DNA of 62,931 bases from Lachnospiraceae bacterium (GTDB lineage Bacteria; Bacillota; Clostridia; Lachnospirales; Lachnospiraceae). This document shows, in pieces, positions 52,711 through 61,609 of this stretch. Location of the stretch: assembly GCA_021772075.1 (NCBI GenBank), contig JAETNQ010000019.1:1-62931 (forward strand), given 5' to 3'. The notes beneath the pieces were generated by a model, which did no database searches, was not told the origin of the DNA, and saw nothing but the letters and a program-made list of their open reading frames with translations. Each line of letters begins with the position of its first letter. Positions within the stretch are counted from its first letter, which is position 1. Made by a program: the position numbers and the translations under genes.

Positions 52711-54137
52711 GTAAGGGTTCCCTTACCGTTTATTTGTCGCTTTCCCTCTCCCTTATCCTGGCGTTTGTCCTGACTGTCTTGGAGGGAGCCAGGATGAGCG
52801 TGGTCAGGATGGAGGCGGAATGTGTGGCAGATATTGGAATGAACAGCGTGCTTGCGGAGTTCCACAGGGAACTTTTGGAACAATATGATCTGCTCTTCGT
52901 AGATATGTCTTATGGATCTGCGAGCTGCAAGCCGGAAAATCCGGCGGAACATCTCAGACAGTATATGGAGAATAATTTTGTCTCAAGCGAAAGCAGAATA
53001 GGATCTGTAAAAAATTGGCTTTCCCTTTCGGTAGATAAATCGGTGATAAAAGAAATGTCCATCGCCTCTGATGATGAAGGAAATGTCATGAAAAGACAAG
53101 CAGTCGCATATATGCAGGAAAATTCCATGGAAGGAATAATAGCCAAAACGATAGGACAAGCGGAAGAATTGCATACATGGGGACTGGAAACGAGGGATAT
53201 TGCAGGAGAAAGAGAAAGCATACAAGGGCAGATCGATGCCGTTGAACTTCCGATAGAGGAAGACGAAGACGGAAATCAGAAAGAAATTTCATTTGACAAT
53301 CCTGCGGACAAGGTAAATGCATTGAGGGGGAGCTTGGCTTTCCATCTGGTATTAGGGGATACGGGACATATATCAGGAACAGTCCGGCCGGAGGATTGTT
53401 TATCCCAAAGGGAAAGGCTGAAAGGAGCAGGAATGCGCCCGGGCTTAAGGAAACCGGAAAATATATCGGATCATGTGCTGTTTGACTGCTATTTGTTCGA
53501 TAAGTGCGGATGGTATGGAAATGAACTGGAAAAATCATTCATGAAATATCAGATAGAATACATAATCGCCGGTGAAAAATCGGATATGGAAAATCTGGAA
53601 AAGGTGGTAAAACGTTTGATCCGGTGGCGGGAAGCGGCAAATTTAATTTATTTATTTTCTGATGCAGGGAAGTGCGCGGAGGCGGAATTGCTGGCGGTTA
53701 CACTGACTTCAATCTTCCAGGTACCCGTATTGGTAAAGCTGGTGAAAGCATCTATTTTATTTGCTTGGGCATACTTGGAAAGTTTGGCAGATGTAAAATG
53801 CCTCTTAAAAGGAGGAAAAGTTCCTTTGATGAAAACGGCTGCGGACTGGAAAACGGGTATATCAAATCTCATTGATTTTTCAGGAAATATAGCGGATGGG
53901 GAAATCGCGGGACACGGTTTAAGTTATCAGGACTATTTAAGAATCATGCTGTTTTTAGAAGACAGCGGAAGAAAAAATATGCGGGCGATGGATATTATGG
54001 AAATGGACATACGCACGACGGAAGGCAATGCTAATTTCCGGATGGATGCTTGTTTTGACAGTTATTTGTCCGACATATCCATATCCAGTGCTTTTGGGTA
54101 TCGTTGCGATATCCGAAAAAGATATGGTTATGATTAA
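52707..54137 (+). CDS. DUF5702 domain protein of the tad locus
   Basis: 476 residues. An N-terminal membrane anchor (GSLTVYLSLSLSLILAFVLTVLEGAR, shown here as GSLTVYLSLSLSLIL then AFVLTVLEGAR) is followed by a long extracytoplasmic region with CVADIGMNSVLAEFHRELLEQYDLLFVDMSYG-like start (DIGMNSVLAEFHRELLEQY), the DUF5702 hallmark. The family accompanies Flp pilus genes in Clostridia and resembles TadG-like secreted pseudopilins in placement. Coupled to flp by ATGA overlap. Confidence 0.8.
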   Translation: MSKGSLTVYLSLSLSLILAFVLTVLEGARMSVVRMEAECVADIGMNSVLAEFHRELLEQYDLLFVDMSYGSASCKPENPAEHLRQYMENNFVSSESRIGSVKNWLSLSVDKSVIKEMSIASDDEGNVMKRQAVAYMQENSMEGIIAKTIGQAEELHTWGLETRDIAGERESIQGQIDAVELPIEEDEDGNQKEISFDNPADKVNALRGSLAFHLVLGDTGHISGTVRPEDCLSQRERLKGAGMRPGLRKPENISDHVLFDCYLFDKCGWYGNELEKSFMKYQIEYIIAGEKSDMENLEKVVKRLIRWREAANLIYLFSDAGKCAEAELLAVTLTSIFQVPVLVKLVKASILFAWAYLESLADVKCLLKGGKVPLMKTAADWKTGISNLIDFSGNIADGEIAGHGLSYQDYLRIMLFLEDSGRKNMRAMDIMEMDIRTTEGNANFRMDACFDSYLSDISISSAFGYRCDIRKRYGYD

Positions 54138-54198
54138 TAAATTTTATAATTTGTATACTATGCTATTGATAAAAATATATGAAGGAGGAAAGCAAACG

Positions 54199-55152
54199 AT
54201 GTCCTTTTTCCGGTGTCTAAAAGGCAACTATAAACACAACATAAAAACTATTGTTTCTCCGGGCAGGAATCTATTTAATCAAGATAACACATCTCAATTC
54301 TTTTCTATTATAGCCGGAAAAAGGATGTCGCTTACTTCCCTCCTTCATAAAAGAAATCTAAAGGCAGGCATGACGGTGGAAGCTTCTATTGTTATTCCGT
54401 TATTTTTATTCTTTTTTATGAATCTCTTATTTGCTTTTGACGTATTGCGGCTTCATGGGAACTTAATGGGGGCAATGCACCAGACAGGAAATAAAATGGC
54501 GTTTTATGGTTATGCCTATAGGCAGGGAGTCAAAGAAGAAAATTTGCTTTGGAACGGGATTGGTTCGCTGGCGTTGTCAGAAGGCTATGCAAAAAGGAAA
54601 ATAATCGATATTTTGGGAAAAGAATATTTGGATCATACTTGTCTGGCTGCCGGGAGTCAGGGGCTGGATTTTTCCAAGTCGTCAATTATGGGGGAAGGGG
54701 ACAGGGTAGAACTTATCGTTTCTTATAAAGTGAGGCCTCTGGCGGGATTCATAGGATTTCCTGATATTTCGATGGAAAACCGGTATTATGGACGGGCATG
54801 GACCGGTTATGATGTGGAAAATAAAGCAGATGGAGGAAAAGGCAGGGATCCGATAGTATATGTAGCGGAAAACGGTACAGTATATCATATGGCTCGTAAC
54901 TGTGCGTATTTAAACCCTTCGATAAAGGCAGTATCGGCATTATCGGTAAAAGAACTGAGAAATGAAGACGGTGAAAAATACCATATGTGCGGCGGATGCA
55001 AAGAAGATCTTTACCAGGCAGTGGTCTATGTAACCTCTTATGGAAATAAGGCACATAGTTCTTTGGATTGTTCTGGCTTGAAAAGGACAATTTATGCCCT
55101 GCCTCTGTCCGAAACAGAGGGAAAAGGAAAATGTCCAAAATGCTGCGACTAG
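54199..55152 (+). CDS. TadE-like pseudopilin with C-terminal cysteine pairs
   Basis: 317 residues from the ATG at 54199 (GGAGG ten bases upstream). A 55-residue basic leader ends in AGMTVEASIVIPLFLFFFMN, the TadE-type anchor with E61. The extracytoplasmic part ends with HMARNCAYLNPS, YHMCGGCK, HSSLDCSGLK and KCPKCCD: CxxC pairs spaced like two zinc-ribbon-type knuckles. Such a tail is uncommon in TadE proteins; it may bind metal or form disulfides outside the cell. The leader is longer than normal. Confidence 0.75.
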   Translation: MSFFRCLKGNYKHNIKTIVSPGRNLFNQDNTSQFFSIIAGKRMSLTSLLHKRNLKAGMTVEASIVIPLFLFFFMNLLFAFDVLRLHGNLMGAMHQTGNKMAFYGYAYRQGVKEENLLWNGIGSLALSEGYAKRKIIDILGKEYLDHTCLAAGSQGLDFSKSSIMGEGDRVELIVSYKVRPLAGFIGFPDISMENRYYGRAWTGYDVENKADGGKGRDPIVYVAENGTVYHMARNCAYLNPSIKAVSALSVKELRNEDGEKYHMCGGCKEDLYQAVVYVTSYGNKAHSSLDCSGLKRTIYALPLSETEGKGKCPKCCD

Positions 55153-55167
55153 GAGGGAAGGAGACAA

Positions 55168-55599
55168 ATGGAAATAGAATGGATGATTTGCTTGGCTTTT
55201 ATGGCAATATGTGCAGGGATAGATATAAGAAAAAAAGAAATACCAGTGGTTGTTCTTGCATTATTTGGAGGCGGCGCCTTTTTGTATACAATGATCTGGG
55301 ACGGAAAAGCATGGAATGAAATATTCTACTCTCTTGTACCGGGGTTATGTTTGCTATTGCTGAGTTTTTGTACGCGGGAAAGCATTGGGTATGGAGACGG
55401 GCTGGCAGCTATGGCGGCCGGTATATTAATAGGATGGAGAGGATGCGTGACGGCGATCATTGGCGGTTTTCTGTTTTCTGCCGTATTTTCGTTGGTTCTG
55501 TTGGTTTGCAGGAAGGCAAAAGGGAGAAGCCGTATACCTTTTCTTCCATTTCTGACGGCTGGATTGGGGGTGTTTTATGTTGTATGGCAAGGGGTATAA
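55168..55599 (+). CDS. Prepilin peptidase 2 (A24-like)
   Basis: 143 residues, about five membrane segments. The first Asp is in CAGIDIRKKEIP and the second in IGYGDGLAAMAAG (GxGD), so both catalytic acids are kept. It is the second such enzyme in the locus, lies between the two TadE-like genes and may be dedicated to them. AGGAGGGAAGG precedes the start. It overlaps the next gene by 23 bases. Confidence 0.8.
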   Translation: MEIEWMICLAFMAICAGIDIRKKEIPVVVLALFGGGAFLYTMIWDGKAWNEIFYSLVPGLCLLLLSFCTRESIGYGDGLAAMAAGILIGWRGCVTAIIGGFLFSAVFSLVLLVCRKAKGRSRIPFLPFLTAGLGVFYVVWQGV

Positions 55600-56092
55600 A
55601 AATGCAGGGGGCTATCTGACGGTAGAAGCAAGCCTGATAATACCATTAGCAGTTTTTTTGACAGGGTTTATTTTTTATATGACTTTTTATTTATTTGACC
55701 GCTGCGCGGCGGCTCAGGATACATACTTGTTAGCGTTTCGTGGAAGCGCTTGCGGCTATTATGGCAGCGGATGGAGCGGTGTTTATGGATGTGATAAAAG
55801 CCCGGAGGAAATAAAAAGGTTGATCATAAGTCAAAGTAATAAACAGTTTGGGGAAAAATATATAGGGATAGACAGATTGGTCAGCACTGTGCAGACGGAT
55901 CACAAGACCGTTTTAGTGGAAGCATCCGGAAGGGTAACGTCAGCTTTTACCGGGCAGTTATTGCCGCAGAGACACTGGGATTTTTATGCCAGGGGATGGG
56001 CGGAAAGAGTTTGTCCTACAGACTGTATCCGTAAAGCGAGGATGGCAAAAAGGATAGCGGATGGGTTAAATAGAAGTATGGGAATGGAATAG
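55577..56092 (+). CDS. TadE-like pseudopilin
   Basis: 171 residues with the anchor GGYLTVEASLIIPLAVFL at residues 11-28 and an extracytoplasmic domain of about 130 residues. The T-V-E-A-S motif matches its partner at 54199-55152. It probably forms a minor pilin or tip complex with it. It starts inside the prepilin peptidase gene. Confidence 0.8.
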   Translation: MLYGKGYKNAGGYLTVEASLIIPLAVFLTGFIFYMTFYLFDRCAAAQDTYLLAFRGSACGYYGSGWSGVYGCDKSPEEIKRLIISQSNKQFGEKYIGIDRLVSTVQTDHKTVLVEASGRVTSAFTGQLLPQRHWDFYARGWAERVCPTDCIRKARMAKRIADGLNRSMGME

Positions 56093-56101
56093 GGAGAAAA
56101 T

Positions 56102-57439
56102 ATGCGGAATGTAAGATATCATAAAGATTTAAACCATAATTTATTGATTATAAATCATCAATTAGATGAAAAAGGACACGATTACCAGCATAGGATGATA
56201 AGCGGAAATAAAATTGAGCATTTGCTGGAATGCAAGATAAGGTATGTAAATGAGGAATGTAGTTTTTATTATGAAATAAGCTCGAAACAAAATCTAAAAA
56301 GTTTATTCGATAAAAAGAAAATGAAGTATGAGAACATTTATGATCTGCTGGAAAACATAAGGGAAGCTTTGGAAAAGCTGGATACTTTTTTGCTGGATAG
56401 CCGGTGTTTGGCGCTGGCACCGGAATACATTTTTGCGGAACCGGAAAGCAGGGAATATTTTTTCCTGTATGATCCCTATGCAGAAGAGGAAGACAGGCAG
56501 GAGGCATTGATGTCATTTGCAGAGTTTTTGCTCGACAGGGTGGACCGGGAGCAGGAAGAGGCAACGGAAATTGTATATAAGATCTATGAATCCGTACAGG
56601 ATAACAGATTCATACTGCCGCAGATTTTAAGCTGGTTTCCTTCTTCAGCAACGGTATGGAAAGAAACAGAGGTGGTAAATGAAATATGGGAAGAGAAAGA
56701 GGAGGAAATGGAGGAAAATGCCTGGATAGAGGAAGAGGGCTTAAAGCGGGCGGATCAGGAAGCTGCCGGGGAGGAAAGGGAAAATCATCTGCCGATTGTC
56801 GGAATACTATCGCTTTTATGTACGGGAGCAGCAGCAGCGATTGTCAGCGTAAACTATTTTTTTATATTATCTACGGAGGAAAAGCTTGTGGCAATGGCAG
56901 GAACCGTTGTGTTGGTCGTTTTGTCCGCTTTACTGTTTTTGTATTTTATTTTTAATCTATGGAAAAACAAAAAACGGATTAAAATACAGGAGGAGACGCG
57001 GCTGGAAAAAGGCAAGGATATAGAAAACCGATGGACCGGCAAAGGCAGGATTTATGAAGAAAGCGTGGAATATAAAAAAACAGGGGAACGAGAAAAGCAG
57101 GAGGAATATGGAAATACCGTTTTTTTGGACATGTCTTCATATAAAAAGGAAAAGAAACTATATGGGATAAATAAAGGAAATAAATATCATATCAGCTTGG
57201 ACCGGCTTCCATGTACCATAGGAAAAATGGCAGGAAATGTGGATATTGTTATCAAGGACAGTACGATAAGCCGGATACATGCCCGTTTTACAAAACAGGA
57301 AGATGGAATTTATGTGACGGATATGAATTCTACCAACGGAACATTTAAAAACGGTTTAAGGCTGGAACCCAATGAAACCGTAAGGATTGAATGCGGAGAC
57401 GAGCTGCGTTTTGGGCGGATGACTTTTTGCTATAGATAA
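56102..57439 (+). CDS. DUF6382 and FHA domain membrane protein
   Basis: 445 residues. The N-terminal about 200 residues (HNLLIINHQLDE; LFDKKKMKYENIYDLLENI; FFLYDPYAEE) match the DUF6382 domain. Two hydrophobic helices (about 240-290) follow a Glu-rich stretch. The C-terminal FHA domain has IVIKDSTISRIHARF and DMNSTNGTFKNG, the phosphothreonine-binding residues. It is the last gene of the tad cluster and suggests control by Ser/Thr phosphorylation; no kinase gene is in the window. Confidence 0.8.
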   Translation: MRNVRYHKDLNHNLLIINHQLDEKGHDYQHRMISGNKIEHLLECKIRYVNEECSFYYEISSKQNLKSLFDKKKMKYENIYDLLENIREALEKLDTFLLDSRCLALAPEYIFAEPESREYFFLYDPYAEEEDRQEALMSFAEFLLDRVDREQEEATEIVYKIYESVQDNRFILPQILSWFPSSATVWKETEVVNEIWEEKEEEMEENAWIEEEGLKRADQEAAGEERENHLPIVGILSLLCTGAAAAIVSVNYFFILSTEEKLVAMAGTVVLVVLSALLFLYFIFNLWKNKKRIKIQEETRLEKGKDIENRWTGKGRIYEESVEYKKTGEREKQEEYGNTVFLDMSSYKKEKKLYGINKGNKYHISLDRLPCTIGKMAGNVDIVIKDSTISRIHARFTKQEDGIYVTDMNSTNGTFKNGLRLEPNETVRIECGDELRFGRMTFCYR

Positions 57440-57518
57440 AAATGGCAAATGCAAATTTATTGACACAAACGTGAGGAAATGATACCCTTTTCCATAGCAT
57501 AGGAGAGTTTGCATATAT

Positions 57519-58577
57519 ATGGGAATGGGAGAAAATATGGTAGAACAGCAGCTCGATGATTTTATGGCGGAAGAAGGATATGTAAAAGTTCCTTCGAATT
57601 TACCGGAATTTATTTTTTATTATTATACGGAAAATAATTATGTAAATGTATTTCATGTGATATACTATGAAAAAAATTTATATATAACAGAAGAACAGTA
57701 TCAGCATATTAAAAGTAAAATAAAGGATTTTTTTAAAGAGAAAAAGATGGATGATGTCCATATTATGTCGTTAATCGTTAGCAGGGAAGCGGAAAAAGGG
57801 AAACGGATCTGCAAAGAGGATCCGTTTTGCTGGATTATTGATCCAGTTAACGATCGATTGGTGGTATATGAGAACCAGGTGGGGGATTTTTATGGAATGC
57901 GGAATAAAATAGAATGTTTTCTTTCTCAGGTTTCCGCATCCGGGCGGGGAACGGAGGACGGGGAAGGGGATACAGACCGGGCGGTGAAACGCGATTCCCG
58001 CTTTTGCATACCATATGTGACAACATTTTTGGTGGCGGCAAATATTTTAGTTTTTCTGATATGTACATTTACTGGAGATTTGTTATATAATGAAGGTGCT
58101 TTTAACGCGGGGATGTTTTGGGAGGACAGAGAATATTACCGGATCCTGACAAGCACATTTTTGCATTGGGATATCGACCACCTTGTCAGTAATATGATTG
58201 TTCTATACTATTTGGGCGAAGTAGTGGAAAAGCATTTCGGCGGCATAAAGTACAGCGTTATATATTTATGTGCAGGAATATTGGGGAATCTTTTGTCTGC
58301 GGCTTATGAAGTTTATAAAGGGATATATATTAGTTCTGCAGGAGCAAGCGGCGCGGTATTTGGAGTGATTGGCGCATTATTTGTATTGGTGTGCGTCCAT
58401 AAAGGCCATTTAGAACAAATCACAATGGGAAGGCTTCTTTTTATGATCGGTTATTCTCTTTACAGTGGTTTTGCGGGGAGCGGCATTAATAATGCGGCCC
58501 ATATCGGCGGATTTATAAGCGGAGTAGTAATAGCGTTTGTGCTTTGGGGGTTGGAAAGAAAGACAGGATGGGAATGA
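57519..58577 (+). CDS. Rhomboid family intramembrane serine protease
   Basis: 352 residues. An N-terminal soluble domain of about 160 residues is followed by six membrane segments with the rhomboid landmarks WDIDHLVSNM, SSAGASGAVFGVIGAL (catalytic Ser in GASG) and NNAAHIGGFISG (catalytic His). It cleaves membrane proteins within or near their helices; targets are unknown. Two nearby ATGs (57519 and 57537) could start it. A TTGACA at 57460-57465 suggests its own promoter, but the -10 is weak. Confidence 0.88.
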   Translation: MGMGENMVEQQLDDFMAEEGYVKVPSNLPEFIFYYYTENNYVNVFHVIYYEKNLYITEEQYQHIKSKIKDFFKEKKMDDVHIMSLIVSREAEKGKRICKEDPFCWIIDPVNDRLVVYENQVGDFYGMRNKIECFLSQVSASGRGTEDGEGDTDRAVKRDSRFCIPYVTTFLVAANILVFLICTFTGDLLYNEGAFNAGMFWEDREYYRILTSTFLHWDIDHLVSNMIVLYYLGEVVEKHFGGIKYSVIYLCAGILGNLLSAAYEVYKGIYISSAGASGAVFGVIGALFVLVCVHKGHLEQITMGRLLFMIGYSLYSGFAGSGINNAAHIGGFISGVVIAFVLWGLERKTGWE

Positions 58578-58587
58578 GGAAATTATT

Positions 58588-59574
58588 ATGAAGATTAATA
58601 TTTATTATGGCGGAAGAGGGCTGATTGATGATCCTACCTTATTTGTTATTAATAAAATGCAGGAAGTTTTGGAAGAACTTAGAGTAAAAGTAGAGCGTTT
58701 TAACTTGCATGAATTGAAAAATGGCATTACCGCTTTGCCCCAAAGCTTAAAAGAAGCGGATGGTATTATCCTTGCCACTACTGTAGAGTGGTATGGGATC
58801 GGGGGATATATGCAGCAATTTCTGGATTCTTGTTGGCTGTATGGTGATAAAGAAAAAATAAGCACTATTTATATGTGTCCGGTTGTTATGTCCACGACGT
58901 ATGGTGAGAGGGAAGGAAAGCTGAGTCTTACTTCCGCATGGGAAATTTTGGGCGGACGGCCATGCAGCGGCATATGCGGATATATTGCAGATGCATCTTT
59001 GATGGAGGAGAACCGGGAATATATTATGCTGATAGAGAAGAAAGCTGAAAATATGTATCGTACGGTGAACCAAAAAATTGTCAGCCTTCCTGCGAGCCAT
59101 CAGGCTGTCGGACAGATCGTATCCAAGACGCAGATCGATCTGACACCCCAGGAATCGGAACAGCTTTCCCAATATGCTTCCGATGATAATTATGTTCAAA
59201 AACAAAAAGAAGATATTCAGGAATTAAGCAGTCTGTTCCGGGATATGCTCAATAATGGAGAGGCGGAAGAGGGCGGAGAGATTGTTGCGCGATTCCAGCA
59301 GCACTTTAAGCCGCAGCCTGGATTTGGTGGCGTTTATCGTTTTATTATTAGCGGAAAGAAGAAAAATTTGATTGTCAAGGTAAATAATGCAGATTTGCAA
59401 TGCTTTTTTGGAACATCGGATTTTGCTGAGGTAGAATTACAATTGGAAAAACGTACATTAGATGAAATTGTGAATGGAAGAATGACGTTTCAAAGGGCTT
59501 TTATGTCCGGTGAAATGAAGATGAAAGGTGATTTTAAGGTATTGCGCGCGTTGGATCAGATTTTTGTTTTTTAG
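58588..59574 (+). CDS. Flavodoxin-like reductase fused to SCP2 sterol-carrier domain
   Basis: 328 residues. The N-terminal half is a NADPH-dependent FMN reductase-like fold (KINIYYGGRG; ADGIILATTVEWYGIGGYMQQFLD, a flavin-binding region). The C-terminal about 100 residues (VARFQQHFKPQPGFGGVYRFII; LDEIVNGRMTFQRAFMSGEMKMKGDF) match SCP2 domains, which bind lipids or acyl chains. The ATG at 58588 has TGAGGAAA upstream; it is read just after the rhomboid gene. Confidence 0.8.
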   Translation: MKINIYYGGRGLIDDPTLFVINKMQEVLEELRVKVERFNLHELKNGITALPQSLKEADGIILATTVEWYGIGGYMQQFLDSCWLYGDKEKISTIYMCPVVMSTTYGEREGKLSLTSAWEILGGRPCSGICGYIADASLMEENREYIMLIEKKAENMYRTVNQKIVSLPASHQAVGQIVSKTQIDLTPQESEQLSQYASDDNYVQKQKEDIQELSSLFRDMLNNGEAEEGGEIVARFQQHFKPQPGFGGVYRFIISGKKKNLIVKVNNADLQCFFGTSDFAEVELQLEKRTLDEIVNGRMTFQRAFMSGEMKMKGDFKVLRALDQIFVF

Positions 59575-59666
59575 GATCTTTAGCGATTTGCCCGGTTGGA
59601 ATAAATAGAAAAATTTTGGAAAGGAAAGGCGCAGTATTGTGGCACATTATTGCGCGGGAGAGAGTT

Positions 59667-60077
59667 ATGGGAGAAAAGGATTGTATATTTTGTAAAATAG
59701 CCAATGGAGAGATTCCTTCTAAAACACTTTATGAAGATGAGGATTTTAAAGTGATTCTCGACGTAGGGCCGGCAACCAGAGGGCATGCGCTTATTTTGCC
59801 GAAAAATCATTATGCGAATTTATACGAGCTGCCGGATAAAGAGGCCGTAAAGGTAATGCTTCTTGCTAAGAAAATGGCGGCGCTTATGACAGAGAAGCTT
59901 GGCTGTGATGGTTTTAATCTGGTGCAGAATAATGGAAAAGCGGCCGGGCAGACGGTATTCCATTTCCATCTTCATTTGATTCCCCGTTATAAGGAAGACG
60001 GGCAGACTTTAGGGTGGAAACCTTTGGAACCGACGCAGGAAGAGTTAGAGGATATTAAGAAGATTATTACGGAATGA
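59667..60077 (+). CDS. HIT family nucleotide hydrolase
   Basis: 136 residues, typical of Hint-type proteins. Zinc-site start CIFCKIANGEIPSKTLYEDE and the histidine triad HFHLHLIPRY. It hydrolyses AMP-lysine or similar phosphoramidates. The ATG at 59667 has GGGAGAGAG upstream; the longer frame from 59616 has no family support. The fumarase genes follow after 10 bases. Confidence 0.93.
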   Translation: MGEKDCIFCKIANGEIPSKTLYEDEDFKVILDVGPATRGHALILPKNHYANLYELPDKEAVKVMLLAKKMAALMTEKLGCDGFNLVQNNGKAAGQTVFHFHLHLIPRYKEDGQTLGWKPLEPTQEELEDIKKIITE

Positions 60078-60087
60078 TGAGGGATAT

Positions 60088-60930
60088 ATGCGTATAGTAC
60101 AAACGCCGGTAATTACAGAGAATATAAAAGAAATGTGTGTGGAAGCCAATCATTACCTTTCAGAAGATATGAAGGCGGCTTTTAGCCAAGCGGCTGAAAG
60201 TGAAAAAACGCCCTTGGGAAGACGGATATTAAATCAGCTGAATGAAAACCTTCAGATTGCAGCGGAAGATATGATTCCGATTTGCCAGGATACAGGAATG
60301 GCAGTTATTTTTATGGAAATAGGACAGGAAGTTCATTTTGAAGGAGGCATATTGGAAGATGCGGTAAATGAAGGGGTGCGCCAAGGGTATACAGAAGGAT
60401 TTTTAAGAAAATCCGTAGTGCGCGACCCGCTTATTCGGGAAAATACGAAGGATAATACTCCTGCGGTAATTCATTATGAAATAGTTTCTGGCGATCAAGT
60501 GAAGATTACAGTAGCGCCCAAAGGATTTGGCAGTGAGAATATGAGCCGTATATTTATGTTAAAACCGGCAGATGGAATAGAAGGTGTAAAAGAAGCGGTT
60601 TTAACGGCAGTAAGAGAAGCGGGACCTAATGCCTGTCCGCCAATGGTAGTCGGCGTGGGAATAGGAGGAACATTTGAAAAATGCGCATGGATGGCGAAGA
60701 AAGCGCTGACAAGACCGATTAATGAACATTCTTCAATTCCGTACATAAGGGAGATGGAAGAAGAACTGTTGGATAAAATAAATATGACAGGCATCGGACC
60801 GGGCGGGCTGGGAGGAAGCACAACGGCTTTTGGGGTAAATATCAACACATACCCAACGCATATTGCCGGGTTGCCGGTAGCGGTTAATATATGCTGCCAT
60901 GTAAACAGGCATGTGATACGGATTATTTAG
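60088..60930 (+). CDS. fumA: Fumarate hydratase, class I, alpha subunit
   Basis: 280 residues. Interconverts fumarate and malate with a [4Fe-4S] cluster. The three ligand cysteines are visible: C66 (PICQDTG), C183 (GPNACPPMVVG) and C199 (GTFEKCAWMAKKA). The subunit corresponds to the N-terminal half of single-chain class I fumarases (or TtdA of tartrate dehydratase). It is followed by the beta subunit after 36 bases. Fumarase is preferred to tartrate dehydratase by commonness; sequence alone does not exclude the latter. Confidence 0.9.
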   Translation: MRIVQTPVITENIKEMCVEANHYLSEDMKAAFSQAAESEKTPLGRRILNQLNENLQIAAEDMIPICQDTGMAVIFMEIGQEVHFEGGILEDAVNEGVRQGYTEGFLRKSVVRDPLIRENTKDNTPAVIHYEIVSGDQVKITVAPKGFGSENMSRIFMLKPADGIEGVKEAVLTAVREAGPNACPPMVVGVGIGGTFEKCAWMAKKALTRPINEHSSIPYIREMEEELLDKINMTGIGPGGLGGSTTAFGVNINTYPTHIAGLPVAVNICCHVNRHVIRII

Positions 60931-60966
60931 TTTGTAATCAGGATAAGGCTAAAAGGGTGGAAAGAT

Positions 60967-61539
60967 ATGGATAAGCATATTAATGCTCCTATGCGGGATG
61001 AAGAGATAAGAACTCTTCGGGCAGGCGATTATGTATATATTACAGGAAAGATTTATACGGCAAGAGATGCCGCCCATAAAAGGATGGATGAGGCGTTGCA
61101 AAAGGGGGAAGAACTTCCTGTTAATTTAGAAGGAAATATTATATATTATATGGGGCCTTCACCGGCAAGGGAAGGGCGGGTGATAGGATCCGCAGGGCCT
61201 ACTACATCAAGCCGGATGGATAAGTATACGCCTGGCTTTTTGGATATAGGATTAAAAGGCATGATTGGAAAGGGCAGACGTTCGGCAGAGGTAATAGACA
61301 GCATGGTAAAGAATAAAGCGGTTTACTTTGCTGCAGTAGGAGGGGCAGGAGCTTTGCTTTCGCGTTCCATTAAGAGTTCTAAAATAATTGCTTATGAAGA
61401 TTTGGGTACGGAGGCGATTCGTGAACTAGAAGTAAATAATTTTCCGGTGATCGTAGTGATTGATTCAGAGGGGAATAATTTGTATGAAATAGTGAATTGC
61501 GCTGATGCGCAAGCAGGTCATCAACCTAGCGGTTGGTGA
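60967..61539 (+). CDS. fumB: Fumarate hydratase, class I, beta subunit
   Basis: 190 residues matching the C-terminal domain of class I fumarases: GDYVYITGKIYTARDAAHKR, YYMGPSPAREGRVIGSAGPTTSSRMD, GKGRRS and AVGGAGALLS. The family usually ends soon after GNNLYE; here the last about 17 residues are encoded by a segment that is duplicated 59 bases later, so the tail may be altered. It is transcribed with fumA. Confidence 0.9.
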   Translation: MDKHINAPMRDEEIRTLRAGDYVYITGKIYTARDAAHKRMDEALQKGEELPVNLEGNIIYYMGPSPAREGRVIGSAGPTTSSRMDKYTPGFLDIGLKGMIGKGRRSAEVIDSMVKNKAVYFAAVGGAGALLSRSIKSSKIIAYEDLGTEAIRELEVNNFPVIVVIDSEGNNLYEIVNCADAQAGHQPSGW

Positions 61540-61568
61540 CACGGGAAATGGTGAATTGCGCTGATGCG
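61486..61568 (+). repeat. Direct repeat flanking a small hairpin at the fumB end
   Basis: A 24-base segment at 61486-61509 (begins GAAATAGTGAATTGCG) recurs at 61545-61568 with one mismatch, 59 bases apart. Between them GTCATCAACC-TAGC-GGTTGGTGAC (61517-61540) forms a 10-bp hairpin with one G-T pair. The layout looks like a small palindromic insert flanked by duplicated target, or a local tandem duplication. Confidence 0.85.
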
Positions 61569-61609
61569 GAGTGTTCGTAATATTATAGTATAGTTAGGAA
61601 AGCAAAATT

